From Lachnospiraceae bacterium (GTDB taxonomy: Bacteria; Bacillota; Clostridia; Lachnospirales; Lachnospiraceae): a DNA stretch of 34,229 nucleotides. Positions within the stretch are counted from its first letter, which is position 1, and the number at the start of each line of letters is the position of its first letter. Under the pieces are notes generated by a model. It saw only the letters and a program-made list of their open reading frames with translations. It made no database searches and was not told the origin of the DNA. The DNA lies in assembly GCA_024690885.1 (NCBI GenBank), contig JAILOI010000096.1:1-34229 (forward strand), read 5' to 3'. The position numbers and the translations under genes are program-made. This document shows, piece by piece, positions 7,652-15,510 of this stretch.

Positions 7652-9061
7652 ATGAAAGAGAAGACACAGGTTGATGACATTGATCGTAGCATCTATGACT
7701 TTCGCTACGAGGAGAAGGACGTCTATCAAGTAGAAGAAGGTCTGACTCCGGACATTGTTCGTCAAATTTCGAAGGATAGAAACGATCCGGACTGGATGTT
7801 GGAGTTTCGTTTGAAATCATTGGAAACCTACAACCAGATGGGCGTGCCGGATTGGGGCCCTTCCATTGAGGGCTTGGATATGGATAATATCATTACCTAT
7901 ATTCGCCCGAAGTCGGAACGTATGCAGAAGGATTGGAACGATGTTCCAACCGATATCAAGGATACCTTTGAACGATTGGGTATTCCACAGGCAGAGCGCG
8001 CATCCTTAGCCGGCGTTGGTGCTCAGTACGATTCGGAATTGGTATATCACAATATCAAGGACGAAGTGGCTGCACAGGGCGTTATTTATACGGATGTGGA
8101 GAGCGCAATGCGGAGCGAATATGCGGATATGGTTCGTGAGCATTTCATGAAGCTGGTGCCTCCGACGGATCACAAGTTTGCAGCACTTCATGGTGCTGTT
8201 TGGTCCGGTGGATCCTTTGTTTATGTACCACCGGGAGTTTCCGTAGAGATTCCGTTACAGTCTTATTTCCGCCTGAATGCGGCGGGAGCCGGACAGTTTG
8301 AGCATACCTTAATCATCGTAGATGAGGGTGCATACCTTCACTTTATCGAAGGCTGTAGTGCACCGAAGTACAACGTGGCAAATTTACACGCCGGATGTGT
8401 AGAACTTTTTGTTGGCAAGAACGCAACCTTGCGTTATTCCACCATTGAGAACTGGTCGAAGAATATGTACAACCTAAACACCAAGCGTGCCAAGGTGGAA
8501 GAAGGCGGTAAGATTGAATGGGTATCCGGATCCTTTGGTTCCCATGTTTCTTATCTATACCCAATGAGTATTCTAAACGGCGACAATTCCCGTTGTGAGT
8601 TCACCGGTGTTACATTCGCCGGAGAAGGTCAGAATTTGGATACCGGTACCAAGGTGGTTCATGTGGGCAAGAATACCTCTTCCTACATCAACACCAGATC
8701 CATCTCTAAGAGTGACGGTATTTCCACCTTCCGTAGTTCCGTTGTGGTTGGACCGAAGGCCAAGGGATCGAAGTCTGCGGTCTCCTGTGAATCTCTGATG
8801 TTGGATCCACAGTCCCAGTCCGATACCATTCCTGCAATGGATATCCGTACCGACGATGTGGATATCGGACACGAAGCGAAGATTGGACGCATCAGCGATG
8901 ATGTGGTGTTCTATCTTATGAGTCGTGGTATGTCAGAGGAAGACGCGAAGGCGTTGATTGTCAGCGGCTTTGCAGATAATGTAAGCAAGGAACTGCCGCT
9001 GGAATATGCGGTAGAGATGAATAACCTCATCCGTTTGGAGATGAAGGGTAGCATCGGTTAG
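7652..9061 (+). CDS. sufB: Fe-S cluster assembly scaffold SufB
   Basis: Core scaffold subunit that receives sulfur and, with SufD and SufC, assembles nascent Fe-S clusters. The length of 469 residues is normal for SufB. It shows the family stretch RAGAGQ-like (NAAGAGQFEHTLIIVDEGAYLHFIEGCSAP, read in parts), the right-handed beta-helix core, and the C-terminal GHEAKIGRISDDVVFYLMSRGM segment used for pairing with SufD. The cysteine in EGCSAP is a candidate sulfur acceptor or cluster ligand by family position. The ribosome binding site lies in the last codons of sufC, which implies coupled translation. Confidence 0.97.
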   Translation: MKEKTQVDDIDRSIYDFRYEEKDVYQVEEGLTPDIVRQISKDRNDPDWMLEFRLKSLETYNQMGVPDWGPSIEGLDMDNIITYIRPKSERMQKDWNDVPTDIKDTFERLGIPQAERASLAGVGAQYDSELVYHNIKDEVAAQGVIYTDVESAMRSEYADMVREHFMKLVPPTDHKFAALHGAVWSGGSFVYVPPGVSVEIPLQSYFRLNAAGAGQFEHTLIIVDEGAYLHFIEGCSAPKYNVANLHAGCVELFVGKNATLRYSTIENWSKNMYNLNTKRAKVEEGGKIEWVSGSFGSHVSYLYPMSILNGDNSRCEFTGVTFAGEGQNLDTGTKVVHVGKNTSSYINTRSISKSDGISTFRSSVVVGPKAKGSKSAVSCESLMLDPQSQSDTIPAMDIRTDDVDIGHEAKIGRISDDVVFYLMSRGMSEEDAKALIVSGFADNVSKELPLEYAVEMNNLIRLEMKGSIG

Positions 9062-9076
9062 GAAGGAGGTAGAGAC

Positions 9077-10135
9077 ATGAGTGAACAGACAATCAAGATT
9101 AATCATCTACCTGCACCTACCTGGCATTGGCTTCATATGAACGATGCAGATGTATCCGTTCCGGATGAACTGTTGACCTATATTGCAGCAGACGAAGTGC
9201 CAAGTGGCGTTGAGAAGACGGTTTTAGACGCACCAACCTTAGGTGCGGTTGCAACCGGATTCGGTAAACACGCAGATGTGATTTTTGGTGGCGTAGGTGA
9301 AGTGACATCCTATCGGACCACGGCAGAAGTAGCGGCTCCGGTTCGTTTGGATTATGATTTTAGTGAAGGGGCGAACAGCGTCAATGCCATTGAACTGATT
9401 GCACCGGAGCATACCGAGATGCTGGTGATTCAGCATTTCCATTCCGAGGCCAATGGATTTGGTTTTGCAGGAGTAGAGACCAAGTATGATGTTGCCAAGA
9501 ATGCCAAGATTACCTTGGTTCAGGTGCAGATGCTTGGGGATGATATGACCTTTTGCAACAATGTCGGTGGACGTTGTGACGACGAAGGTTCCTTTCATTT
9601 GATTCAGTTGGTATTAGGTGGCAAGCGTACCTATGTAGGAAGCCATACGGCATTATCCGGTGTGAAGTCCAACCTTGCGGTGGATATGGCTTACATTGTT
9701 TGTGACGATCACGTATTGGATATGAACTACGTGGCAGATCATACCGGTAAGAAGACGGATTGTGTCATCAATGCCAACGGCGTACTGCGCAATCAGGCGA
9801 AGAAAACATTCCGTGGAACCATCGATTTTAAGCGTGGCTGTGCCGGCGCAACCGGTGCGGAAGCGGAAGATGTATTGTTGATGGACGATGGTGTGATTAA
9901 CCAGACCATTCCGTTGATTCTCTGTACCGAAGAGGACGTGGAAGGTAGCCATGGTGCAACCATCGGTAAGCTGAACGAGGATTTGTTGTTCTATATGGAG
10001 TCCCGTGGTATGGAGCTGAAGGATATTTATGAGATGATGGCCCGCGCCCGTGTGGATGCGGTTTGTAACTTGATTCCGGATGAGCCGACCAGACAGTTAG
10101 TGGTAGAGTATTTAGGTGAAGAAGAGGAAGCATAA
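9077..10135 (+). CDS. sufD: Fe-S cluster assembly protein SufD
   Basis: SufB paralogue and third member of the SufBCD complex, 352 residues. The C-terminal half has the shared beta-helix and pairing motif (EGSHGATIGKLNEDLLFYMESRGM), including the His-Gly expected near the SufB-SufD interface. The N-terminal third is divergent, as usual for SufD. GGAGG precedes the ATG, 15 nt after sufB. Its TAA overlaps the sufS ATG by one base (TAATG), so the two genes are translationally coupled. Confidence 0.93.
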   Translation: MSEQTIKINHLPAPTWHWLHMNDADVSVPDELLTYIAADEVPSGVEKTVLDAPTLGAVATGFGKHADVIFGGVGEVTSYRTTAEVAAPVRLDYDFSEGANSVNAIELIAPEHTEMLVIQHFHSEANGFGFAGVETKYDVAKNAKITLVQVQMLGDDMTFCNNVGGRCDDEGSFHLIQLVLGGKRTYVGSHTALSGVKSNLAVDMAYIVCDDHVLDMNYVADHTGKKTDCVINANGVLRNQAKKTFRGTIDFKRGCAGATGAEAEDVLLMDDGVINQTIPLILCTEEDVEGSHGATIGKLNEDLLFYMESRGMELKDIYEMMARARVDAVCNLIPDEPTRQLVVEYLGEEEEA

Positions 10136-11358
10136 TGACAGAAGCGGATCAGCAGATTCGAGGACAATTTCCGATCCTTACCGACCGGAATGTTGTCTAT
10201 CTTGATAATGCCGCAACGTCTCAGAAACCACCATGTGTGATTGAGGCGGCAGCAGAGTATTACAAGCTTAATAATGCCAATCCGATGAGAGGATTGTATG
10301 AACTAAGTATTGACGCGACCAATGCATATGAGGATGCCCGTAAAACCGTGGCCAACTTCATTCATGCAGCGCGTCCGGAGGAAATTGTATTTACCAGAAA
10401 TGCCACAGAGGGCATGAATTTACTTGCTTATTCTTATGGTATGCATTTCCTGAAAGAAGGTGACGAGATTATCGTCAGCATTGCAGAGCATCACAGTAAC
10501 ATGTTGCCATGGCGCCAGGTTGCCCAAGCCACCGGTGCTCATGTCACCTATCTGTTCTGCAAGGAAGACGGGGAGCTTTCTCCGAAGATGTTGGAGGACA
10601 TTATTTCGGAGAAGACCAAAATCGTTGCTATTACACAGATTTCCAACGTGTTTGGACGATTGAATGATATCAAGGGCTTTGCTGCAGTTGCCCATGCTCA
10701 TGGTGCAATTATGGTAGCAGACGGTGCCCAGTCTGTTCCGCACATCCCGGTGGATGTGGTGGATTTGGATGTGGATTTCATGGCGTTTTCCGGACACAAG
10801 ATGTTTGCACCCATGGGAATTGGTGCCTTGTACGGCAAGTATGAGTTGTTGGAGCAGATGCCTCCGTTTTTGTACGGCGGCGAGATGATTGAATATGTCA
10901 CCATGGAAGATGCCACCTATGCGGAAGTGCCTCACAAGTTTGAGGCCGGCACGGTGAACGTCGGTGGTGCAGTGGGCCTAGCGGAAGCGATTCGGTTTAT
11001 GGAACGCTTTGGCTGGGAGCGAATTGAAAAGCGGGAGAATGACCTGACGGTATATGCCATGGAGAAAATCACCAAGATTCCTCACGTGCATGTGTTAGGC
11101 TCTGCAGATCCACTGGATCACCACGGCATCATTACGTTTATGATTGATGGGGTTCATCCCCATGATGTGGCAGCGATTTTCGATGCGCATAACATTGCGA
11201 TTCGCGCCGGTCATCACTGCGCACAGCCGTTGCATAAGTTCTTAGGCAAGTTGTCTACGTCCCGTGCATCCTTGGCGTTCTATAACAACGAGGAAGATAT
11301 TGATGCGTTTATTGACTGCTTAAGTCATATTCGTACCGATATGGGATATGCAGATTAG
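10135..11358 (+). CDS. sufS: Cysteine desulfurase SufS (class II)
   Basis: PLP enzyme that takes sulfur from L-cysteine, forming alanine and a protein persulfide for Fe-S assembly. It has 407 residues. The PLP lysine is Lys222 in FSGHKMFAPMGIG. The catalytic cysteine is Cys362 in RAGHHCAQP, on the short class II loop. YLDNAATSQKP near the N-terminus is typical. It is followed by sufU, which in Firmicutes replaces SufE as sulfur acceptor, so the two probably work as a pair. Confidence 0.97.
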   Translation: MTEADQQIRGQFPILTDRNVVYLDNAATSQKPPCVIEAAAEYYKLNNANPMRGLYELSIDATNAYEDARKTVANFIHAARPEEIVFTRNATEGMNLLAYSYGMHFLKEGDEIIVSIAEHHSNMLPWRQVAQATGAHVTYLFCKEDGELSPKMLEDIISEKTKIVAITQISNVFGRLNDIKGFAAVAHAHGAIMVADGAQSVPHIPVDVVDLDVDFMAFSGHKMFAPMGIGALYGKYELLEQMPPFLYGGEMIEYVTMEDATYAEVPHKFEAGTVNVGGAVGLAEAIRFMERFGWERIEKRENDLTVYAMEKITKIPHVHVLGSADPLDHHGIITFMIDGVHPHDVAAIFDAHNIAIRAGHHCAQPLHKFLGKLSTSRASLAFYNNEEDIDAFIDCLSHIRTDMGYAD

Positions 11359-11379
11359 CCAACAGCAGATAGGAGTATT

Positions 11380-11805
11380 ATGGCAAATACATTTTATAAT
11401 GAGATTTTAACCGATCACAATATGAATCCGACCCATAAACACGCCATCGAGGGTGCAAACTACACCCTTGAAGGCGTGAATCCGTCTTGTGGAGACGATA
11501 TTATTTTGCAGCTTCGTGTGGAAGACAATATTATCGTAGACGGTGGATATACGGGAGACGGATGCGCAATTTCCCAGGCTTCTGCGGATATGATGTTGGA
11601 TTTGATTATCGGCAAAACCAAGGAAGAGGCGCTTCGTCTGTCTGAGATTTTTTTGCGTATGATTACCGGGAAAATCACGGAAGAAGAGCATGAAGAGCTG
11701 GAGGAAGCCGGTATTCTCCAGGATGTTTCTCATATGCCGGCACGCGTGAAGTGCGCAGTTTTAGGTTGGCACACCATGGACGAGATGTTCAAACCCGGTG
11801 AGTAA
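11380..11805 (+). CDS. sufU: Zinc-dependent sulfurtransferase SufU
   Basis: Accepts the persulfide from SufS and passes it to SufBCD. The 141 residues show the SufU zinc ligand set: Cys37 and Asp39 (PSCGDD), Cys62 (GDGCAIS) and Cys125 (RVKCAVLGW), matching the layout of the B. subtilis protein. The region between Cys62 and Cys125 is longer than in IscU, which separates SufU from IscU scaffolds. It starts 21 nt after sufS. Confidence 0.96.
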   Translation: MANTFYNEILTDHNMNPTHKHAIEGANYTLEGVNPSCGDDIILQLRVEDNIIVDGGYTGDGCAISQASADMMLDLIIGKTKEEALRLSEIFLRMITGKITEEEHEELEEAGILQDVSHMPARVKCAVLGWHTMDEMFKPGE

Positions 11806-11823
11806 CCAAAGAGGAGATATTGT

Positions 11824-13197
11824 ATGAGTAGAAAAGTGGATATTGCAATTATTGGAGCAGGGCCGGGAGGAATTTTCGCGGCCTACGAACTGATGAAAAA
11901 AGACCCTTCGAAGAAGGTGGTGGTCTTCGATTCCGGCTATGCCTTAGAGAAGCGTCATTGCCCAATCGATGGCAAGAAGATCAAAAGTTGTATCAGCTGT
12001 AAGGTTTGTTCCATTATGAACGGATTCGGCGGTGCCGGTGCGTTCTCCGATGGAAAGTACAACATCACCAATGACTTTGGAGGAACCCTCTATCAGTATA
12101 TTGGTAGAGAAGAAGCAACGAATCTCATGTATTACGTGGATGAGATTAATATGAGTCACGGTGGAGAAGGCACCACGCTGTATTCTACTGCAGGCACTTC
12201 CCTGAAGAAGGTGTGCATGCAGAACAAGCTGCAGCTGTTAGAAGCCAGTGTGCGTCATCTTGGAACCGATAAGAATTATGTGGTATTGCAGCATCTCTAC
12301 GATGAGCTGAAGGACTTGGTGGAGTTTCGTTTTGAAACCAAGGTGGATCGGGTAGAGGATTTAGCACCGGGTTATCGCTTAACCTTCGGTGAGGAAAGCT
12401 TAGAGTGCGATACCTGTATTATCTCCGTTGGACGTAGCGGTAGTAAGTGGATGGAAACCATCTGTAATGATTTGAACATCCAGACCATGTCCAATCGTGT
12501 GGATATCGGTGTTCGTGTGGAGATTCCGGCTGAGATTTTTTCCCATATTACAGATGAATTATACGAGGGCAAGATCGTTTATCGTACAGAGAAATTCGAG
12601 GATTTGGTTCGTACCTTCTGTATGAACCCGAAGGGAATTGTGGTAAACGAGAATACCAACGGTATCATTACGGTGAACGGTCACAGTTTTGAGGATGATT
12701 CCAGAAAGACCAACAATACCAACTTCGCCCTGTTGGTATCCAAGCATTTTTCCGAACCGTTTAAAGACAGTAACGGTTATGGTGAGAGTATCGCCCGCTT
12801 GTCTAATATGTTAGGTGGTGGTGTAATCGTACAGCGCTTCGGCGATCTGGTACGTGGACGTCGTTCCACCAATAAGCGTATTGAGGAGTCTACGGTGCAG
12901 CCAACTTTGAATGCGACACCGGGAGATTTGTCCCTTGTCTTACCAAAACGTATTTTAGATGGTATTATAGAGATGATCTATGCGTTGGACAAGATTGCAC
13001 CGGGTACGGCCAATGACGATACCCTGTTGTATGGTGTGGAAGTGAAGTTCTACAACATGTCCGTTGCATTGGATGAACATCTCGAAACCAACCACAAGGG
13101 CTTATATGTCATCGGAGACGGTAGTGGTGTGACCCATTCCTTGTCCCATGCATCGGCCAGTGGTGTTTATGTTGCGCGTAAGATTGTGGAAGCATAG
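11824..13197 (+). CDS. FAD-dependent oxidoreductase with N-terminal four-Cys cluster
   Basis: A 457-residue flavoprotein of the COG2509 type (uncharacterised FAD-dependent dehydrogenases). The dinucleotide-binding motif GAGPGGIFAAYE is at 11-22. Four cysteines follow at 46, 56, 59 and 62 (HCPI, then C-x2-C-x2-C), next to the conserved NGFGGAGAFSDGK. The C-terminal YVIGDGSGVTHSLSHASASG is a second FAD contact. The cysteine spacing could hold a [4Fe-4S] cluster or a metal, but this is inference. It begins 18 nt after sufU with a GAGGAG site and no terminator between, so it is probably part of the suf transcript. Substrate unknown. Confidence 0.88.
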   Translation: MSRKVDIAIIGAGPGGIFAAYELMKKDPSKKVVVFDSGYALEKRHCPIDGKKIKSCISCKVCSIMNGFGGAGAFSDGKYNITNDFGGTLYQYIGREEATNLMYYVDEINMSHGGEGTTLYSTAGTSLKKVCMQNKLQLLEASVRHLGTDKNYVVLQHLYDELKDLVEFRFETKVDRVEDLAPGYRLTFGEESLECDTCIISVGRSGSKWMETICNDLNIQTMSNRVDIGVRVEIPAEIFSHITDELYEGKIVYRTEKFEDLVRTFCMNPKGIVVNENTNGIITVNGHSFEDDSRKTNNTNFALLVSKHFSEPFKDSNGYGESIARLSNMLGGGVIVQRFGDLVRGRRSTNKRIEESTVQPTLNATPGDLSLVLPKRILDGIIEMIYALDKIAPGTANDDTLLYGVEVKFYNMSVALDEHLETNHKGLYVIGDGSGVTHSLSHASASGVYVARKIVEA

Positions 13198-13232
13198 AAC
13201 CTGTCTCTACTCGGTTCGGTCAGGAGATTCCT

Positions 13233-14366
13233 ATGAAAAAACGATGGCGTGATGAACTTCTTACTTTTTCACATTATAATTGGGACCATGGAATCCGGGA
13301 AAACCGGGAAGCCGTTTCGTATGAGAATGCAGTTCTGACGTGGAACGGGATTTTGATCAATGTCATAGTCAATCTGGCGTTATTTATCTTCTATGGGTTG
13401 TACGAAGGAAGCTCTATTGAAACCATGGGATTTGCGGTTGTGATTCCAATTGGTTTGATCCTCTTGCTGTTGTTTCGCAGGTTGTATGGACGTTTTGAGG
13501 GGACGGAGTTTGCTATGGTTGGCATTCCGTATCTGGTGGGAACACTGATGCTGCTGTTCTGTACCTATATGATTGTCAGTCCCTTTGTTCAGGCGTCTTT
13601 CTATGCGTACTTTCTGGTCTTAACCTTACAGACCACCTTGATTATCGATCGGCCCAAACGGAAAGCACTGATCGTACTGCTGTGGGGCGTGATGCTCCAA
13701 GTCACGAACCTCTATAGTTACTTAGGGGAAGTACGGCAGCAGATGACCGCTATTCACGGAACCATCGTCGTATTGGCGTCGTTCCTGTGTGGATGGTTTA
13801 TTTCCTGGCGACGGATGCAGGGCTTTGATAATGAACGGGAATTGCTGTATATGTCCACCCATGACCGACTGACAAGGCTTCGGAATCGTGCCAGTCTCTA
13901 TGCAGATTTTGATCAGTTTTCCAAGGATGGCAGTATCTGTGGCATTCTGGTTTTTGATATTAATTCCTTCAAAAAGTTGAATGATACCTATGGGCATATC
14001 TTCGGAGATGAAGCCATTGAATATGTGGCCGGCATTCTTAGAATCTGTGAAGAACGCTATGGCATCGCTTTCTATCGCTATGGTGGAGATGAATTCGTTG
14101 GTATTCACCTGAAACTTTGCCAGGATGATCCACAGAAACTTTTGCCGCACATCAAGCGGCGGGTGAGTGAGGCTCAGTTGTGCACCATGGATGGAATTGA
14201 AGTGACGATTCGCATTAGTGGTGGCTATGCAGCCTATGAAGAAGGCATGAGTTTAGAGGCACTTGTAAATCTGGCGGATGAAGCCATGTATGAAGACAAG
14301 GAAGAGATGAAACGACAGGGATTGGTTTCTTTTGGTGAGGAAATGTTTGTCCCGGTACGAAAATAA
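13233..14366 (+). CDS. Membrane-anchored GGDEF diguanylate cyclase
   Basis: Makes the second messenger cyclic di-GMP from two GTP. The 377 residues have an N-terminal membrane region of about six hydrophobic segments (roughly 30-190), a short linker with the usual HDRLTRLRNR entry motif, and a GGDEF domain with intact GGDEF at 284-288. The product-inhibition site, normally R-x-x-D upstream of GGDEF, reads RYGI, so the Asp is missing and feedback inhibition is probably weak or absent. No recognisable extracellular sensor domain is visible. The gene starts 35 nt after the flavoprotein and ends at a strong terminator. Confidence 0.93.
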   Translation: MKKRWRDELLTFSHYNWDHGIRENREAVSYENAVLTWNGILINVIVNLALFIFYGLYEGSSIETMGFAVVIPIGLILLLLFRRLYGRFEGTEFAMVGIPYLVGTLMLLFCTYMIVSPFVQASFYAYFLVLTLQTTLIIDRPKRKALIVLLWGVMLQVTNLYSYLGEVRQQMTAIHGTIVVLASFLCGWFISWRRMQGFDNERELLYMSTHDRLTRLRNRASLYADFDQFSKDGSICGILVFDINSFKKLNDTYGHIFGDEAIEYVAGILRICEERYGIAFYRYGGDEFVGIHLKLCQDDPQKLLPHIKRRVSEAQLCTMDGIEVTIRISGGYAAYEEGMSLEALVNLADEAMYEDKEEMKRQGLVSFGEEMFVPVRK

Positions 14367-14369
14367 TGC

Positions 14370-14411
14370 AATCCACACTTACACGTTCGTCGGTAAGTGT
14401 GGATTTTTTTT
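14370..14411 (+). terminator. Rho-independent terminator after GGDEF gene
   Basis: A perfect 13-bp stem (AATCCACACTTAC with GTAAGTGTGGATT), a 10-nt loop at 14383-14392 and eight consecutive T. It ends the transcript that may run from sufC. Confidence 0.95.
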
Positions 14412-14422
14412 GTCTAGTCTGT

Positions 14423-14452
14423 TATCATGTAAGCCGTGAGTGAGGCTCACGG
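14423..14452 (+). promoter_or_regulatory. Possible degV promoter and leader hairpin
   Basis: TGTTATCAT (14420-14428) resembles an extended -10 with no good -35. A perfect 7-bp hairpin CCGTGAG-TGAGG-CTCACGG (14434-14452) would then sit at the very 5' end of the transcript, about 25 nt before the degV start. Confidence 0.35.
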
Positions 14453-14477
14453 AGTATAGATTATAAGGAGACCGAAC

Positions 14478-15356
14478 ATGAATGAATATGTAATTGTCGT
14501 TGATTTGTCTGCAAATATCAGTACGGATTTTGTAGAGAAGCATAATCTTGTATTTATTCCTATGAATTATTCCATCGGAGATGAGGAGCGCGTCAGTGCC
14601 CATATGGAATCCGATGATCTGATGAAAACCTTCTACGAAAGCCAGCGCAAGGGAATCGAGACCAAGACCAGTCAGATTACCCCTCAGCAGTATATGGAAG
14701 CCTTCGAACCATATGTGAAGGCCGGCAAGGATGTGGTTTACATCTGCTTATCCAGTGGTTTGAGCAATACCTTCAACAGTGTATCTCTTGCAAAGCGAGA
14801 ACTGGAAGAGGAATATCCGGATGCCAAGGTATATCCGGTGGATTCTCTGGCGGGAACCGGTTGTATGGGATTGCTGGCAGAAGAAGCTGCTTACAATCGT
14901 GAGAAGGGAATGAGTGCTGAGGAGAACTACAACAAGCTTTGTGAGTTGGTAGATTCCTTATGCCACGTATTTATGGTAGATGATTTGATGTACTTACATC
15001 GCGGTGGCCGTGTTCCGGCAAGTACAGCGATTATGGGTACCGTCTTGAATATCAAGCCGCTGTTGATTGTAGGTGAGGACGGTAAGCTTCCGATGATTGA
15101 TAAGAAGCGCGGCATCAAGCCTGCCATGAACCGTATGGTTGAGATTTACGAGAAGACCTATCGCAAGGATATGAATCGTGTGTATATCGTACATGCGGAT
15201 GCAGTAGACCGTGCCGAGTTCTTGAAGGAGAAGGTGCTTGCTGTCAATCCAAATGCGGATATTGAAGTGCAGATGCTATGTCCGGTGATTGGTTCTCATA
15301 CCGGTCCGGGAATGGCTGCCATTCTTTACTTTGGTGATCGTCATCACTTGGGTTAA
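14478..15356 (+). CDS. DegV family fatty-acid-binding protein
   Basis: DegV proteins are two-domain cytosolic lipid binders; in several Firmicutes homologues (FakB) they deliver fatty acids to a FakA kinase. The 292 residues show the family elements: a VVDLSANIS start, KTSQITPQQYMEAFEP in place of the usual TSQPS-type motif, a conserved LSSGLSNTFNS, and a C-terminal SHTGPGMAAILYFGD with the His-Thr-Gly-Pro-Gly that contacts the lipid carboxylate. No FakA-like gene is in the window, so a FakB role is only a family inference. It is a single-gene unit between two terminators, with AAGGAG before the ATG. Confidence 0.93.
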   Translation: MNEYVIVVDLSANISTDFVEKHNLVFIPMNYSIGDEERVSAHMESDDLMKTFYESQRKGIETKTSQITPQQYMEAFEPYVKAGKDVVYICLSSGLSNTFNSVSLAKRELEEEYPDAKVYPVDSLAGTGCMGLLAEEAAYNREKGMSAEENYNKLCELVDSLCHVFMVDDLMYLHRGGRVPASTAIMGTVLNIKPLLIVGEDGKLPMIDKKRGIKPAMNRMVEIYEKTYRKDMNRVYIVHADAVDRAEFLKEKVLAVNPNADIEVQMLCPVIGSHTGPGMAAILYFGDRHHLG

Positions 15357-15392
15357 TGGGCTTTTTTCAAAATTTTATAATGTTTATTTTTC

Positions 15393-15425
15393 AGTGCATC
15401 TATTTCAAAATAGGTGCACTTTTTT
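15393..15425 (+). terminator. Rho-independent terminator after degV
   Basis: AGTGCATCTATTT pairs with AAATAGGTGCACT (one wobble) around a very short loop and is followed by six T. Confidence 0.9.
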
Positions 15426-15449
15426 ACTGTGTGAAAAAGGGGAATATGG

Positions 15450-15484
15450 TATGATTTAATGGTCAGAATATGTAGGTATTCTGA
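15450..15484 (+). promoter_or_regulatory. Possible promoter and dyad operator upstream of the alpha-glucosidase
   Basis: TGGTATGAT (15447-15455) looks like an extended -10 without a clear -35. Just downstream is a perfect 8-bp dyad with a 6-bp centre: TCAGAATA (15463-15470) and TATTCTGA (15477-15484). The dyad would overlap the transcription start, where a sugar-responsive repressor could block initiation. No LacI-type regulator gene is adjacent. Confidence 0.4.
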
Positions 15485-15510
15485 ACTTAGGGATTTGGAG
15501 AGTTGAGGAA

